From NCBI GenBank assembly GCA_958429225.1, contig CAUAJB010000026.1:1-24799 (forward strand): a DNA stretch of 24,799 nucleotides. Direction: 5' to 3'. This document shows, piece by piece, positions 14,150-21,538 of this stretch (its first letter is position 1; every line of letters starts with the position of its first letter). Both the position numbers and the translations under genes were made by a program. The notes under the pieces were generated by a model, which was not told the DNA's origin, did no database searches, and saw nothing but the letters and a program-made list of their open reading frames with translations. Source of the DNA: an uncultured Collinsella sp. Its GTDB lineage: Bacteria > Actinomycetota > Coriobacteriia > Coriobacteriales > Coriobacteriaceae.

Positions 14150-14202
14150 CCCCGCCAAGCGTGTTTTCCCTAGGGGAATCACGTTTGGCGGGGTTTTCTG
14201 TT
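14150..14202 (+). terminator. Terminator of the lacX-lacC-yhcH operon
   Basis: A long, slightly imperfect hairpin spans 14150-14193: outer arms CCCCGCCAA and TTGGCGGGG, inner arms CGTG(T)TT(T)CCC and GGGGAATCACG around a TA centre. A TTTTCTGTTT tail follows. Confidence 0.9.
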
Positions 14203-14268
14203 TATGAATGGGGGAGCTGAAGCCGTGACGATGCTTGGGTTGGCGCATACACACTCAAAATCGGCAAC

Positions 14269-14291
14269 AAAAAAGCCGCCCGAAGGCGGCT
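14269..14291 (-). terminator. Terminator of the tRNA gene
   Basis: AGCCGCC (14274-14280) and GGCGGCT (14285-14291) flank a 4-nt loop. On the minus strand a run of six T residues follows, 12 nt beyond the tRNA CCA end. Confidence 0.92.
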
Positions 14292-14302
14292 GTCTTGTGC
14301 AA

Positions 14303-14378
14303 TGGAGCCAGCGACCGGGCTCGAACCGGTGACCCCCGCTTTACGAGAGCGGTGCTCTACCAACTGAGCTACGCTGGC
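14303..14378 (-). tRNA. tRNA-Thr (anticodon CGU)
   Basis: The minus strand folds as a standard 76-nt tRNA. The acceptor stem is GCCAGCG/CGCTGGC; the D-arm reads TAGCTCAGTTGGTAGAGC; the anticodon stem CCGCT/AGCGG encloses the loop CTCGTAA with anticodon CGT; the T-arm holds GGTTCGAGCC. The discriminator is T and CCA is encoded. CGU reads the threonine codon ACG. Confidence 0.97.
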
Positions 14379-14535
14379 GGCCATGTGGTGACGCAACTGA
14401 GGCGTCAACGGCTGTCTATGATACGGGACATCGCACATCCGCGCAAGGGCTCTGACGGCTTTTCTCACTTTAAATGCACTAATATTGGAGACGCGATGTC
14501 TTGCTCTTACGGGTCTCAAACAGAATGGGGCTGCC

Positions 14536-15015
14536 ATGGCTCAACCCAAGATTCTTCTTACACGTATCGATGACCGGTTTATTTACGGGCAAGACGTTGA
14601 GCTGTGGAACGAGGCCGTGGGTTCCAACCTTGTCCTAATCGTCAACGATGAGATCGCGGCGGATTCGCGCCAATGGGCACCCATGAGGGTGGCGGCGCCA
14701 GAAGGCGTCTGGACGCGGTTTTTCTCGGTGCAAAGGACCGTCGACATCATTCGCACCGCGACACCGCGTCAATGGATTCTGATCATGGTGGCCTCACCCG
14801 CCGATGCGTTCGCACTGGTTAAGGGCGGCGTGCCAATAACCAAGATCAGCATCGGCCATATGCAAGCGGGGGAGGGCAAGCACCCCATAACGCCCGCCGT
14901 TGCCGTAGACGACACAGACGTCGCTGCTCTCAGAGAGTTGCAAAAGCTCGGAGTAGAACTAGAAATTCGCCACCTCCCCAGCTCCAATCCCGACCCCATC
15001 CAACTGGTCATTTAA
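14536..15015 (+). CDS. Orphan PTS IIB-like protein lacking the active-site histidine
   Basis: This 159-residue protein aligns along its whole length with the AgaV-like IIB at 4791-5273. Shared segments include ILLTRIDxR, GSNLxLxVND, TRFFSxQxTxDxI, TPRQ, FALVKGGVPI and LQKLGVELEIR. At residue 17, where phosphorylation occurs, RLVHGQV has become RFIYGQD, so His is Tyr and the flanking Val is Asp. The reading frame is open and otherwise well conserved. No IIA, IIC or IID genes adjoin it. The ribosome site before the ATG is weak. It cannot act as a normal phosphocarrier; a regulatory or decoy role, or early decay, are possible. Confidence 0.88.
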   Translation: MAQPKILLTRIDDRFIYGQDVELWNEAVGSNLVLIVNDEIAADSRQWAPMRVAAPEGVWTRFFSVQRTVDIIRTATPRQWILIMVASPADAFALVKGGVPITKISIGHMQAGEGKHPITPAVAVDDTDVAALRELQKLGVELEIRHLPSSNPDPIQLVI

Positions 15016-15039
15016 GAACGTCCCCAATGACTAGGCAGC

Positions 15040-15072
15040 AAAACGCCCGTCGGCGGCGGTGCCGGCGGGCGC
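15040..15072 (-). terminator. Probable terminator of galM
   Basis: On the minus strand CGCCCGCCGGC and a following GCCGACGGGCG form an imperfect GC-rich stem, followed by TTTTG. It lies between the convergent IIB-like gene and galM. Confidence 0.65.
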
Positions 15073-15099
15073 TACTGTGCGATATGTTGCGCCGTGCGT

Positions 15100-16152
15100 T
15101 TAGTGCCTCATAAAGTGGTATTCGATCACATTGCTGTAGGGGTGACCCGGGCCCACAATGCCCTGCGGGAACAGCGACTGGTGCGGCGTGTCGGGGTACA
15201 TCTCGGCCTCGAGGGCAAAGCCGGCGCCCCAGCCATAGTTGGCATCGTCCTTGGCGTGCTCGTCGCCCAGCCAGTTGCCGGTGTAGAGCTGCACGCCCGG
15301 GGCGGTGGTGTAGTAGTCCAGCTCACGACCGGTCCACATCTCCTCAACATGCATCGCGCGGCGCAGATTACGGCCGTACTGATAGCCATCGATGCACAGA
15401 CAGTGATCGTAGCCACGGGCCTGCTTAATCTGCGGATCGTCGGCCTCCATGCCGGGAGCGACGGGACGCAGCTCGCGGAAGTCAAACGGCGTGCCCTCGA
15501 CCGGAGCGATCTCGCCGGTGGGGATGTTCTGCTCGTTAATGGGCAGGTAATGGGCAGCGTTGGCGACAAAGAAGTGCTCACAGTCCATGCCGGCGTTATG
15601 GCCGGCAAGGTTAAAGTACGTGTGGTTGGTCATGGACACGTAGGTGGCGCGGTCGCTCTCGCAGCCATACTCGACACGAAAGACGCCGGTGCGCGTCACG
15701 GTAAACATGGCCGTAAAAGTGCGGTTGCCGGGTAGGCCCAGCTCGCCATCCTCAAGCGAGGTGGTCATGCGCACGGCATTGTGGACCTCGTCGAGCTCAA
15801 CATCCCATACGCGCTTGTGCAGGCCGTGCTCAAGATCGCTGTGCAGGTTGTTGACGCCCTCGTTGGCCGGCATACGCCAGTCCGTGCCGTCGATGGTGAT
15901 CGTGGCGCCCGCGGTGCGGTTTGCCACGGGGCCGATGGTCGCGCCAAAGCAGGCGGGGTTGTCAAAGTAATCCTCGAGCTTATCGAAGCCCAGCACCACA
16001 TCGCGCACGTTGCCGGGAATGTCGGGCACATCGATACCCAGCACGGTGGCGCCATAGTCCATAATGCGAACGCAGATCTCGGGCCCGTTGAGGGTGTAAC
16101 GATGAACGGGGGTACCGCACGGCGCGGTGCCGAAAAGCTCGGAAGTGATCAT
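15100..16152 (-). CDS. galM: Aldose 1-epimerase (galactose mutarotase)
   Basis: The 350-residue enzyme interconverts alpha- and beta-galactose (or glucose) anomers. GalM landmarks are present: GPVANRTAGATITIDG, NNLHSD, the catalytic-histidine motif NHTYFNLAGH, GYDHCLCID, and the catalytic glutamate in ALEAEMYPD. The protein ends with the family's HPYSNVIEYHF. I chose the ATG at 16152 (AGGAA upstream); a longer in-frame form would extend 20 residues without homology. It is divergent from the DeoR regulator, with 206 bp between them, and may be controlled by it. It fits use of lactose or galactosides. Confidence 0.93.
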   Translation of the reverse strand: MITSELFGTAPCGTPVHRYTLNGPEICVRIMDYGATVLGIDVPDIPGNVRDVVLGFDKLEDYFDNPACFGATIGPVANRTAGATITIDGTDWRMPANEGVNNLHSDLEHGLHKRVWDVELDEVHNAVRMTTSLEDGELGLPGNRTFTAMFTVTRTGVFRVEYGCESDRATYVSMTNHTYFNLAGHNAGMDCEHFFVANAAHYLPINEQNIPTGEIAPVEGTPFDFRELRPVAPGMEADDPQIKQARGYDHCLCIDGYQYGRNLRRAMHVEEMWTGRELDYYTTAPGVQLYTGNWLGDEHAKDDANYGWGAGFALEAEMYPDTPHQSLFPQGIVGPGHPYSNVIEYHFMRH

Positions 16153-16358
16153 TTGGTTCCTAACATCGAGGTATTTCCGACAAACTGTAGCGCGAACAAG
16201 CGAGATTATCACTACACCCCACTAAAGCAGGGGGTATTTTTCTCAAAAAAGTGATGATTGGAGCTGTGCGGGCGTTCATTTTTGACGCGCACGAGTCTGA
16301 TACAATTTGTTCGTTACTGTTTGAATGATATGCGCGCAAAGAACGGCGAGGATTCATC

Positions 16359-17123
16359 GTGATTAAGGCAGAGCGACAGGATAGGGTTCGTCAGCTGCTC
16401 GAAGAGCAGGGCACGGTCTCGGTTAAGGAGATCTCAGATGCGTTAGGTGTCTCGGATATGACGATTCGTCGTGACCTTGAGGAGCTTGCGAGCCTGGGCG
16501 AGATCGAGCGCGTGCACGGCGGAGCCCGCAGTGCACAGGGCCGTCCTCACGCTATGTTGCGCCACGAGTATTCGCACAGCGAAAAGCGCACTAAGCATGC
16601 CGAGGAAAAGCTGCAGATTGCGCGCCGTGCTGTGGAGCTTATCGAGGAAGGCTCGACCATCTTTTTGGGTACGGGCACTACGGTTGAGCAGATGGCCTCG
16701 ATGCTGCCGGCGTTTCGCCTGCGTATCGTGACCAATTCGCTTTCGGTGTTTAACCTGCTCGAGGCCCGCGAAGACTGTGACCTGTGCCTCGTGGGCGGTA
16801 TGTACCGTCGCCGCACCGCCGCTTTTGTGGGACCAACGGCCGAGGATACCCTGCGTGCACTGGGTATCGATGCAGCGTTTATCGGCGCCAACGGCATCTT
16901 GGACGGTGACGTATCTACGTCCAACATGGACGAGGGTCGTATCCAGGAGCTCGCCTTTAGCAAGGCCGACTCGCGCTATCTGATCGCCGACTCCAGCAAG
17001 ATCGGCAAGCGTGACTTCTACACCTTCTGCCGCCTGGACAGCCTGGATGCCGTGGTGTGCGAGCCGGGTATCGCCGCCGAGGACCGCGCCGCCATCGAGG
17101 AGCATACGCAGGTCATCTGCTAA
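16359..17123 (+). CDS. DeoR-family transcriptional regulator
   Basis: The 254-residue protein has an N-terminal HTH (about residues 6-57: VSVKEISDALGVSDMTIRRDLEELASLGEIERVHGGA) and a C-terminal DeoR sensor domain with IFLGTGTTVEQMA, VTNSLSVFNLL, CLVGGMYRRRTAAFVG, AFIGANGI and the Lys/Asp-containing ADSSKIGK segment. These domains bind phosphorylated sugars. The start is GTG, preceded by GCGAGGA; no ATG suits the family's N-terminus better. It is divergent from galM, making galM or the tagatose genes candidate targets (LacR/AgaR-like roles). The precise effector is not determinable here. Confidence 0.9.
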   Translation: MIKAERQDRVRQLLEEQGTVSVKEISDALGVSDMTIRRDLEELASLGEIERVHGGARSAQGRPHAMLRHEYSHSEKRTKHAEEKLQIARRAVELIEEGSTIFLGTGTTVEQMASMLPAFRLRIVTNSLSVFNLLEAREDCDLCLVGGMYRRRTAAFVGPTAEDTLRALGIDAAFIGANGILDGDVSTSNMDEGRIQELAFSKADSRYLIADSSKIGKRDFYTFCRLDSLDAVVCEPGIAAEDRAAIEEHTQVIC

Positions 17124-17221
17124 CTAACGCTGCAGGCGATACTTCTGCCCCCTGTCGGCGCGGGGATTACCGCTTCACGTTGACGCGCAAATGTGCTCGG
17201 GCCAAGTATTCAGCTTGTGGG

Positions 17222-17527
17222 TTAGACCAGGCGGGCGTAGTCCTGTGACTGATGAAAGATGTGAGCGATATAGATTGTTTCGTGCTCAAACTTATAAAGG
17301 CACACGTAGTTGTTGACGGGAAACGATCGGTAATTACGTGCCGCCAGCTCTTGCATATGCGAGAGGGGACGTAGGAGCGGCTGCTCGCGAAGCAGATCAA
17401 GCTGATATTCAAACTCAGCGACAAAATTGCCTGCTGCACGCGGATTCTTGAGGATTTGAGCAAGGTACCCGACGATACTCTCGTACTCATATCGCGCGCT
17501 TTTGAGTATAACGACGTTATAGGTCAT
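17222..17527 (-). CDS. RelE/ParE-family toxin
   Basis: The 101-residue protein has the RelE/ParE fold signature: an N-terminal MTYNVVILKSARYEYESIVGYLAQIL helix pair and the C-terminal Arg/Tyr-rich region ARNYRSFPVNNYVCLYKFE followed by IYIAHIFHQSQDYARL. RelE-type toxins cleave mRNA on the ribosome and ParE toxins poison gyrase; the sequence alone does not decide. Its start overlaps the antitoxin's end by 11 nt, so translation is coupled and the toxin follows the antitoxin, as expected. Confidence 0.88.
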   Translation of the reverse strand: MTYNVVILKSARYEYESIVGYLAQILKNPRAAGNFVAEFEYQLDLLREQPLLRPLSHMQELAARNYRSFPVNNYVCLYKFEHETIYIAHIFHQSQDYARLV

Positions 17528-17783
17528 ATTTGTCTCGTATCGCGGTCGCGAAGGAGTCGTAGTCGCTGTAGTCGCCTTGCGATATTTCGTCTTCTGCCAA
17601 CATCATACGAGACAGCAGTTTTGCCTTGGCGATTTCTTCTTGCATGAGGCGATACTGGTCGCTGCTGATGCAGTGCATGGCCTCGTAGCCGTTCTTAGTT
17701 ACGGTGACGTCGCGCTCAGACTCAACAAGTGCGGTGAATGTGGCAGTGTCCTTCATGTCTCGGACGGGCACACAAGCGGACAT
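17517..17783 (-). CDS. Phd/YefM-type antitoxin
   Basis: The 88-residue protein has the Phd/YefM N-terminal pattern VPVRDMKDTATFTALVESERDVTVTKNGYEAMHCIS (DNA-binding domain), followed by an acidic, probably disordered C-terminus ending in RDKYDL that would neutralise the toxin. The ATG at 17783 has an AAAGGAGGT ribosome site; a longer in-frame start would run through the promoter. A palindrome at 17801-17820 is the likely autoregulatory operator. Confidence 0.88.
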   Translation of the reverse strand: MSACVPVRDMKDTATFTALVESERDVTVTKNGYEAMHCISSDQYRLMQEEIAKAKLLSRMMLAEDEISQGDYSDYDSFATAIRDKYDL

Positions 17784-17800
17784 GGGTACCTCCTTTGCGT

Positions 17801-17820
17801 CGTGGCATAATTGTACCACG
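17801..17820 (-). promoter_or_regulatory. Operator/promoter of the toxin-antitoxin operon
   Basis: On the minus strand CGTGGTACAATTATGCCACG has perfect CGTGG/CCACG arms around an AT-rich centre. A TACAAT -10 box lies inside it (17810-17815 on the plus strand as ATTGTA). This is the usual arrangement for repression by the antitoxin complex. Confidence 0.65.
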
Positions 17821-17851
17821 GTGTGTCCAAGCGACCGGTACCGTCGAATCG

Positions 17852-18066
17852 TCTCAATCTGTAACAGTTGGGATCGAAAAACTCGGCTACGTGTTACAGA
17901 TTGAGATCTTCAAGTTCGGACCGTTCGTTTGTCTCGATCTGTAACAGTTAGACGGTCGAAAGTGGGCTACGTGTTACAGATTGAGATCTTTCAGCCCTGG
18001 TCGCCCGTTCGTCTAAATCTATAACAGTTAGGATTGAAAATCCCTGCTAGATGTTACAAATCGAGA
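17852..18066. repeat. Alternating inverted-repeat array 1 (six half-repeats, three palindromic units)
   Basis: Three units each consist of an arm TCTCAATCTGTAACA, a 25-nt loop and the inverted arm TGTTACAGATTGAGA. Arms lie at 17852-17866/17892-17906, 17932-17946/17972-17986 and 18012-18026/18052-18066. The gaps between units are also 25 nt, so arms recur every 40 bp with alternating orientation. The first unit is perfectly paired, the second has one mismatch, and the third has four. Loops vary in sequence but keep GTTAG near the left, GAAA in the middle and GCTA near the right. The array lies just past the lacG terminator and before the toxin-antitoxin promoter. Its function is unknown. Confidence 0.95.
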
Positions 18067-18089
18067 CAAACGGCCTGCACGGGCCGAGC

Positions 18090-18136
18090 AAAAAAATAGG
18101 CCGCATGCGAACCCGTGGAGGGATTCGCATGCGGCC
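18090..18136 (-). terminator. Terminator of the lacE-lacG operon
   Basis: GGCCGCATGCGAA (18099-18111) pairs perfectly with TTCGCATGCGGCC (18124-18136) around a 12-nt loop. On the minus strand a run of seven T residues follows after TA. Confidence 0.93.
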
Positions 18137-18158
18137 GACAGGGGGTATGCGGCAAAAG

Positions 18159-19580
18159 TTAGGCCATAAGCAGGCCGGTCTCCGCGACGTTCTTGTACCA
18201 GTACGCGCTCGCCTTGGGATAGCGCTTCTGGGTCTCGAAGTCGATGTAGAACAGGCCGTAACGTTTGTTGTAACCGTTGGTCCAGGAGAACTGGTCCTGC
18301 AGCGACCACACAAAGTAACCGTCGACGTTCACGCCGCCGTCAATCGCCTTGAGGATCCATGCGAGATGCTGGCGCATGTAGTCGATGCGAGGGGCGTCGT
18401 CGATAAAGCCGTCCTCGAAGTCGTCCTTATAGCCCATGCCGTTCTCGGTGATGTAGATCTTCTTGTAGTTGGGGTAATCGTTCTTAATACGCAGCAGCAG
18501 GTCGTAGAGGCCCTCGGGATAGATGATCCAGTCCCAATCGGTGGTAGGTACGCCTTCGCGCACGCATGACTCGCCCACGCCCTTGAGGAACCAGCGCGAG
18601 GAGCCCTTGTCGCCGGTGCCATTGTGGTTGATGTCGTTTTCGCCCTCGGCGGCACGCAGGAACTGGCACTTGTAGGTGTTGACGCCCAGGCAATCGTTGT
18701 AGGGGAGCGCGGCGGTCAGCGCGGCGATGTCCTCGTCGCGGACGTCGAGCTCGCCGCCGGCGATATGGGCCAGCTTGGTCGCGGCCTCCATGGTGTCGGC
18801 TGCATAGTGGCCGCGGAAGGTGGCGTCGAGTACCCAGCGGTTGTTGATGACGTCGGCCATGCGGGCGGCCTCGCAGTCGGCAGCGCTGTTGGGATCGAGG
18901 GGATACTTGGGCTCCAGGTTCTGGACAATGCCGATCTCGCCCTCAAAGCCGCCCTCATGAAAGGCGACGACAGCCTTGGCGTGGGCCACCATCATGTTGT
19001 GCATGAGCTGGAAGGCCTTGTCCAGGCGATACTTCTCGCCGTGCGGCCAGTTGCCGACGATAAAGCTGCCTTCGGCGGTCGCGGGAATCTCGTTAAAGGT
19101 AAACCAGTGCTTGACCTCGGTGAACTCGGCAAAGCAGAACTTGGCGTACTCGACAAAGGCATCGATGGTCGTGCGCGTCAGGAAACCCTCGCCGCCGTCC
19201 TGGTAGAAGACCTCGGGCGTGTCAAAGTGATCGAGCGTGACATAGGGGATAACGCCAGCTTTGTTGCAGGTGGCAAAAAGCTCGTGATAGAAGGCGACAC
19301 CCTCGGGGTTAATCTCGCCGGTGCCACTGGGGAAGATACGGCTCCAAGCGATGGAGACGCGAATACCGTTGATGCCAAAACGCTGGCACAAGTCGATATC
19401 GACCGGATATTTGTTGTAGAAGTCGCTTGCGGGGTCGGGGGAGAAGCGACCCTGAGCAGCCAGGAAATCGTCCCAGGGCACTTTGCCCTTGCCGTGCGTG
19501 CGGGTCTCGCCCTCAACCTGGTAAGCGGCGGTGGCGCCGCCAAACACAAAGCCGTCGGGGAACTGCATGGGATTGGTCAT
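18159..19580 (-). CDS. lacG: 6-phospho-beta-galactosidase LacG (GH1), copy 1
   Basis: The 473-residue cytoplasmic glycosidase hydrolyses lactose-6'-phosphate (or another phospho-beta-galactoside) to galactose-6-P and an aglycone. It begins FPDGFVFGGATAAYQVEG as LacG does. The acid/base is Glu164 in FTFNEI and the nucleophile Glu379 in ITENG. The 6-phosphate site is present as Ser432, Lys439 and Tyr441 in FSWTNGYNKRYG. GH1's usual TLHHFD is TLDHFD here (Asp117), which is odd; the second paralogue keeps His. A ribosome site AAAGGA precedes the ATG. It follows lacE by 75 nt. 6-phospho-beta-glucosidase activity is the main alternative. Confidence 0.9.
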   Translation of the reverse strand: MTNPMQFPDGFVFGGATAAYQVEGETRTHGKGKVPWDDFLAAQGRFSPDPASDFYNKYPVDIDLCQRFGINGIRVSIAWSRIFPSGTGEINPEGVAFYHELFATCNKAGVIPYVTLDHFDTPEVFYQDGGEGFLTRTTIDAFVEYAKFCFAEFTEVKHWFTFNEIPATAEGSFIVGNWPHGEKYRLDKAFQLMHNMMVAHAKAVVAFHEGGFEGEIGIVQNLEPKYPLDPNSAADCEAARMADVINNRWVLDATFRGHYAADTMEAATKLAHIAGGELDVRDEDIAALTAALPYNDCLGVNTYKCQFLRAAEGENDINHNGTGDKGSSRWFLKGVGESCVREGVPTTDWDWIIYPEGLYDLLLRIKNDYPNYKKIYITENGMGYKDDFEDGFIDDAPRIDYMRQHLAWILKAIDGGVNVDGYFVWSLQDQFSWTNGYNKRYGLFYIDFETQKRYPKASAYWYKNVAETGLLMA

Positions 19581-19614
19581 GAGTCATCCTTTCTGTGGGA
19601 TACGAATAGGGAGA

Positions 19615-19641
19615 GGTGCCCGAACTGGGGATCCGGGCACC
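19615..19641 (-). other. Intercistronic hairpin between lacE and lacG
   Basis: GGTGCCCG (19615-19622) pairs with CGGGCACC (19634-19641) around an 11-nt loop, with no T run. A similar hairpin occupies the same place in the second module (24530-24561). It could stabilise or process the mRNA so that LacE and LacG are made in different amounts. Confidence 0.6.
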
Positions 19642-19655
19642 AACAGAGGGAGGAA

Positions 19656-21434
19656 CTAGTCGAGGTTCTCGCGGAGCCACTTGATGGCGCCAGCGGGGTC
19701 GCGAGTAAGGTCGATATATTCCTTGCCGCGCGGGGCGAGCAGCTTAATGCCCAGACGATCGGTGTCGGCCTTCATGTCGTTGTAGTAGCTACGAACCTGC
19801 GGGGCAAGCACGATGACGTCGTACTGATCCATGATGGCAGTGTGCTGGCCATAGGCGCCTGCGGAGGAAGCGATGTTCTCTCCGGTCTGTGCGGCACCTT
19901 CCTTGATGGCGTTGGCAAGCATGGCAGAGGTGCCGGCGCCGGCGCACAGGACGAGGACCTTCAGGCCATCGACATCCTTCTTGGCGGATGCATCGGCAGC
20001 GGGCTCGGGCTGATCGGCGACAGGCTTGCTGTCGGCGGCGGCAACGGTCGTCTCGACGGAAGCGGTGGCCTGCTCGACAGCGGGCGTAGAGGCGTTGGCG
20101 GCGACGGAAGCGGCACCATCGGACTCGAGTCCCAGCTCGGCGGCGCGCTCGGCCTCTTGGTCGCAGAGCAGCTTATCGTATGCCTTCAAGAACGGCAGGT
20201 AGATGATGGCGTCCAGCAAGATGATGATTGCGACAAATACCAGGGCGATAAGCTGGAAGTTCGTGGTGATGAAGATGCCGATGGGGGCAGGGGTAGCCCA
20301 AGGCACCACGAAGGAGAAGCCGTTCATGCCCACGTTATCGATAAAGAACTTGGCAACACTCACGTTGACGCAGCCGGCGGCAACAAAGGGGATGAGCATG
20401 TAGGGGTTAAGGATCATCGGCGCGCCAAAGAGCAGCGGTTCGTTGACGGCGAAGGCAACAGGAACGATCGAGGCCTTGCCGACGGCTTTGAGCTGCTTGG
20501 ACTTCATAAAGAGAATCAGCAGAAGCGGCACGATGAACGTGGCGCCGGTGCCGCCGAACTCACCCACGAGCGACATGTTAAAGGTGAGGGAGTGGGCGGG
20601 GTGGCCGCCTGCCAGCAGAACCTGCAGGTTTTCGGCCTGGTTGGCAAGACGGATGGGGTCGATGCCCGGCTGGACGATCGAGGGGCCGTGGACGCCGATA
20701 AACCAGAAGAACGCGGTGGCTGCCTGGATAAGGATAAGGCCAGGATAGGTTTCTGCAGCGGTGAAGAGCGGGGAGAGCAGTTTGATAAGCAGCTCGGAGA
20801 ACGGAACGCCCATGAGGTTGCGCACGACGACATCGATGATGCCGCAGATGATGACGGCGCCGCCAAAGGGGATAATGTCGCGGAAGTTCTGAGCGATGGC
20901 GCCCGGGACCTCCTTGGGCAGCTTAATGGTCAGATCGCGCGAGACGCAGAATTTGTAGACCCACACGGTGATGAACGCGGCGATATAGGCCGAGAACAGA
21001 CCGCGCGTGCCCATGCTGGTGCAATCGAAGACCGAAAGTTCGGAGCCGTTGAACTTGGTGGTGAACTGCGTGACTGCGAGCAGCAGCATGCTGCACTGGG
21101 CGGCCACCATGGTGGAACCGTCGTTGAGCACTTTGCCGGCGGGCATGCGACGGTTCATGGAAGCCGTGAAGTTCTTGGCAGTGGTGCCGGCAACCATGAT
21201 GCCCATAACACCCATGGTGAAGTTGTACAGCTTGTTGCACCAGTCGATGAGCGGCTGGGGCAGCGTGACGCCGACTACGCCGGGAAGCGTGGCGATCAGC
21301 AGAAAGATCGAAGAGGTGAGGACGATGGGCATGCACCCAAGGAATCCGTCCTTAATGGCCTGGAGGTAGATGTTCCTCGATATCTTCTCAAAGAACGGTT
21401 GATGCTTTTCGAGCATCTTTACGATGGCGTCCAT
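19656..21434 (-). CDS. lacE: Lactose-type PTS system IICB component LacE
   Basis: The 592-residue membrane protein takes up lactose or a related disaccharide and phosphorylates it. The IIC domain (about residues 1-425) begins LEKHQPFFEKISRNIYLQAIKDGF and contains the family segments GTTAKNFTASMNRR, FWFIGVHGPSIVQPGI, FGGTGATF and VNEPLLFGAPMILNP. An Ala/Pro/Thr-rich linker of about 60 residues leads to the IIB domain with phosphocysteine Cys497 in VLVLCAGAGTSAMLANAI. The order and sequence match Lactococcus LacE. The matching IIA (LacF) is not in the window. An AAAGGAG site precedes the ATG. The LacI regulator is divergent, with operator-like palindromes between. Confidence 0.92.
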   Translation of the reverse strand: MDAIVKMLEKHQPFFEKISRNIYLQAIKDGFLGCMPIVLTSSIFLLIATLPGVVGVTLPQPLIDWCNKLYNFTMGVMGIMVAGTTAKNFTASMNRRMPAGKVLNDGSTMVAAQCSMLLLAVTQFTTKFNGSELSVFDCTSMGTRGLFSAYIAAFITVWVYKFCVSRDLTIKLPKEVPGAIAQNFRDIIPFGGAVIICGIIDVVVRNLMGVPFSELLIKLLSPLFTAAETYPGLILIQAATAFFWFIGVHGPSIVQPGIDPIRLANQAENLQVLLAGGHPAHSLTFNMSLVGEFGGTGATFIVPLLLILFMKSKQLKAVGKASIVPVAFAVNEPLLFGAPMILNPYMLIPFVAAGCVNVSVAKFFIDNVGMNGFSFVVPWATPAPIGIFITTNFQLIALVFVAIIILLDAIIYLPFLKAYDKLLCDQEAERAAELGLESDGAASVAANASTPAVEQATASVETTVAAADSKPVADQPEPAADASAKKDVDGLKVLVLCAGAGTSAMLANAIKEGAAQTGENIASSAGAYGQHTAIMDQYDVIVLAPQVRSYYNDMKADTDRLGIKLLAPRGKEYIDLTRDPAGAIKWLRENLD

Positions 21435-21538
21435 AGAGCTCCTTTGCTGCTCGATGCGCGATGCATGTGGATGGAACTGGTCGTCGATGGATGGTCAGGA
21501 CTGCCCGGAAACCTTCCTGCTTAAGGAAGGCATTGCGA

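Noticed and set aside
14303..14378. Integration hot spot at the tRNA gene
   Set aside because: No integrase, attachment-site repeat of the tRNA 3' end, or phage/ICE gene is visible on either side.
15781..16254. Plus-strand frame opposite galM
   Set aside because: It is antisense to a well-supported galM, with no homology or ribosome site.
17852..18066. CRISPR array
   Set aside because: Repeats are only 15 nt, alternate in orientation, and the loops are partly conserved rather than unrelated spacers. No cas genes are nearby.
18624..21524. 966-codon open frame on the plus strand
   Set aside because: It lies antisense to lacG and lacE, which have clear family matches and ribosome sites. Its translation is a Gly/Asp/Val-rich string with no domain; long antisense frames are common in GC-rich DNA.
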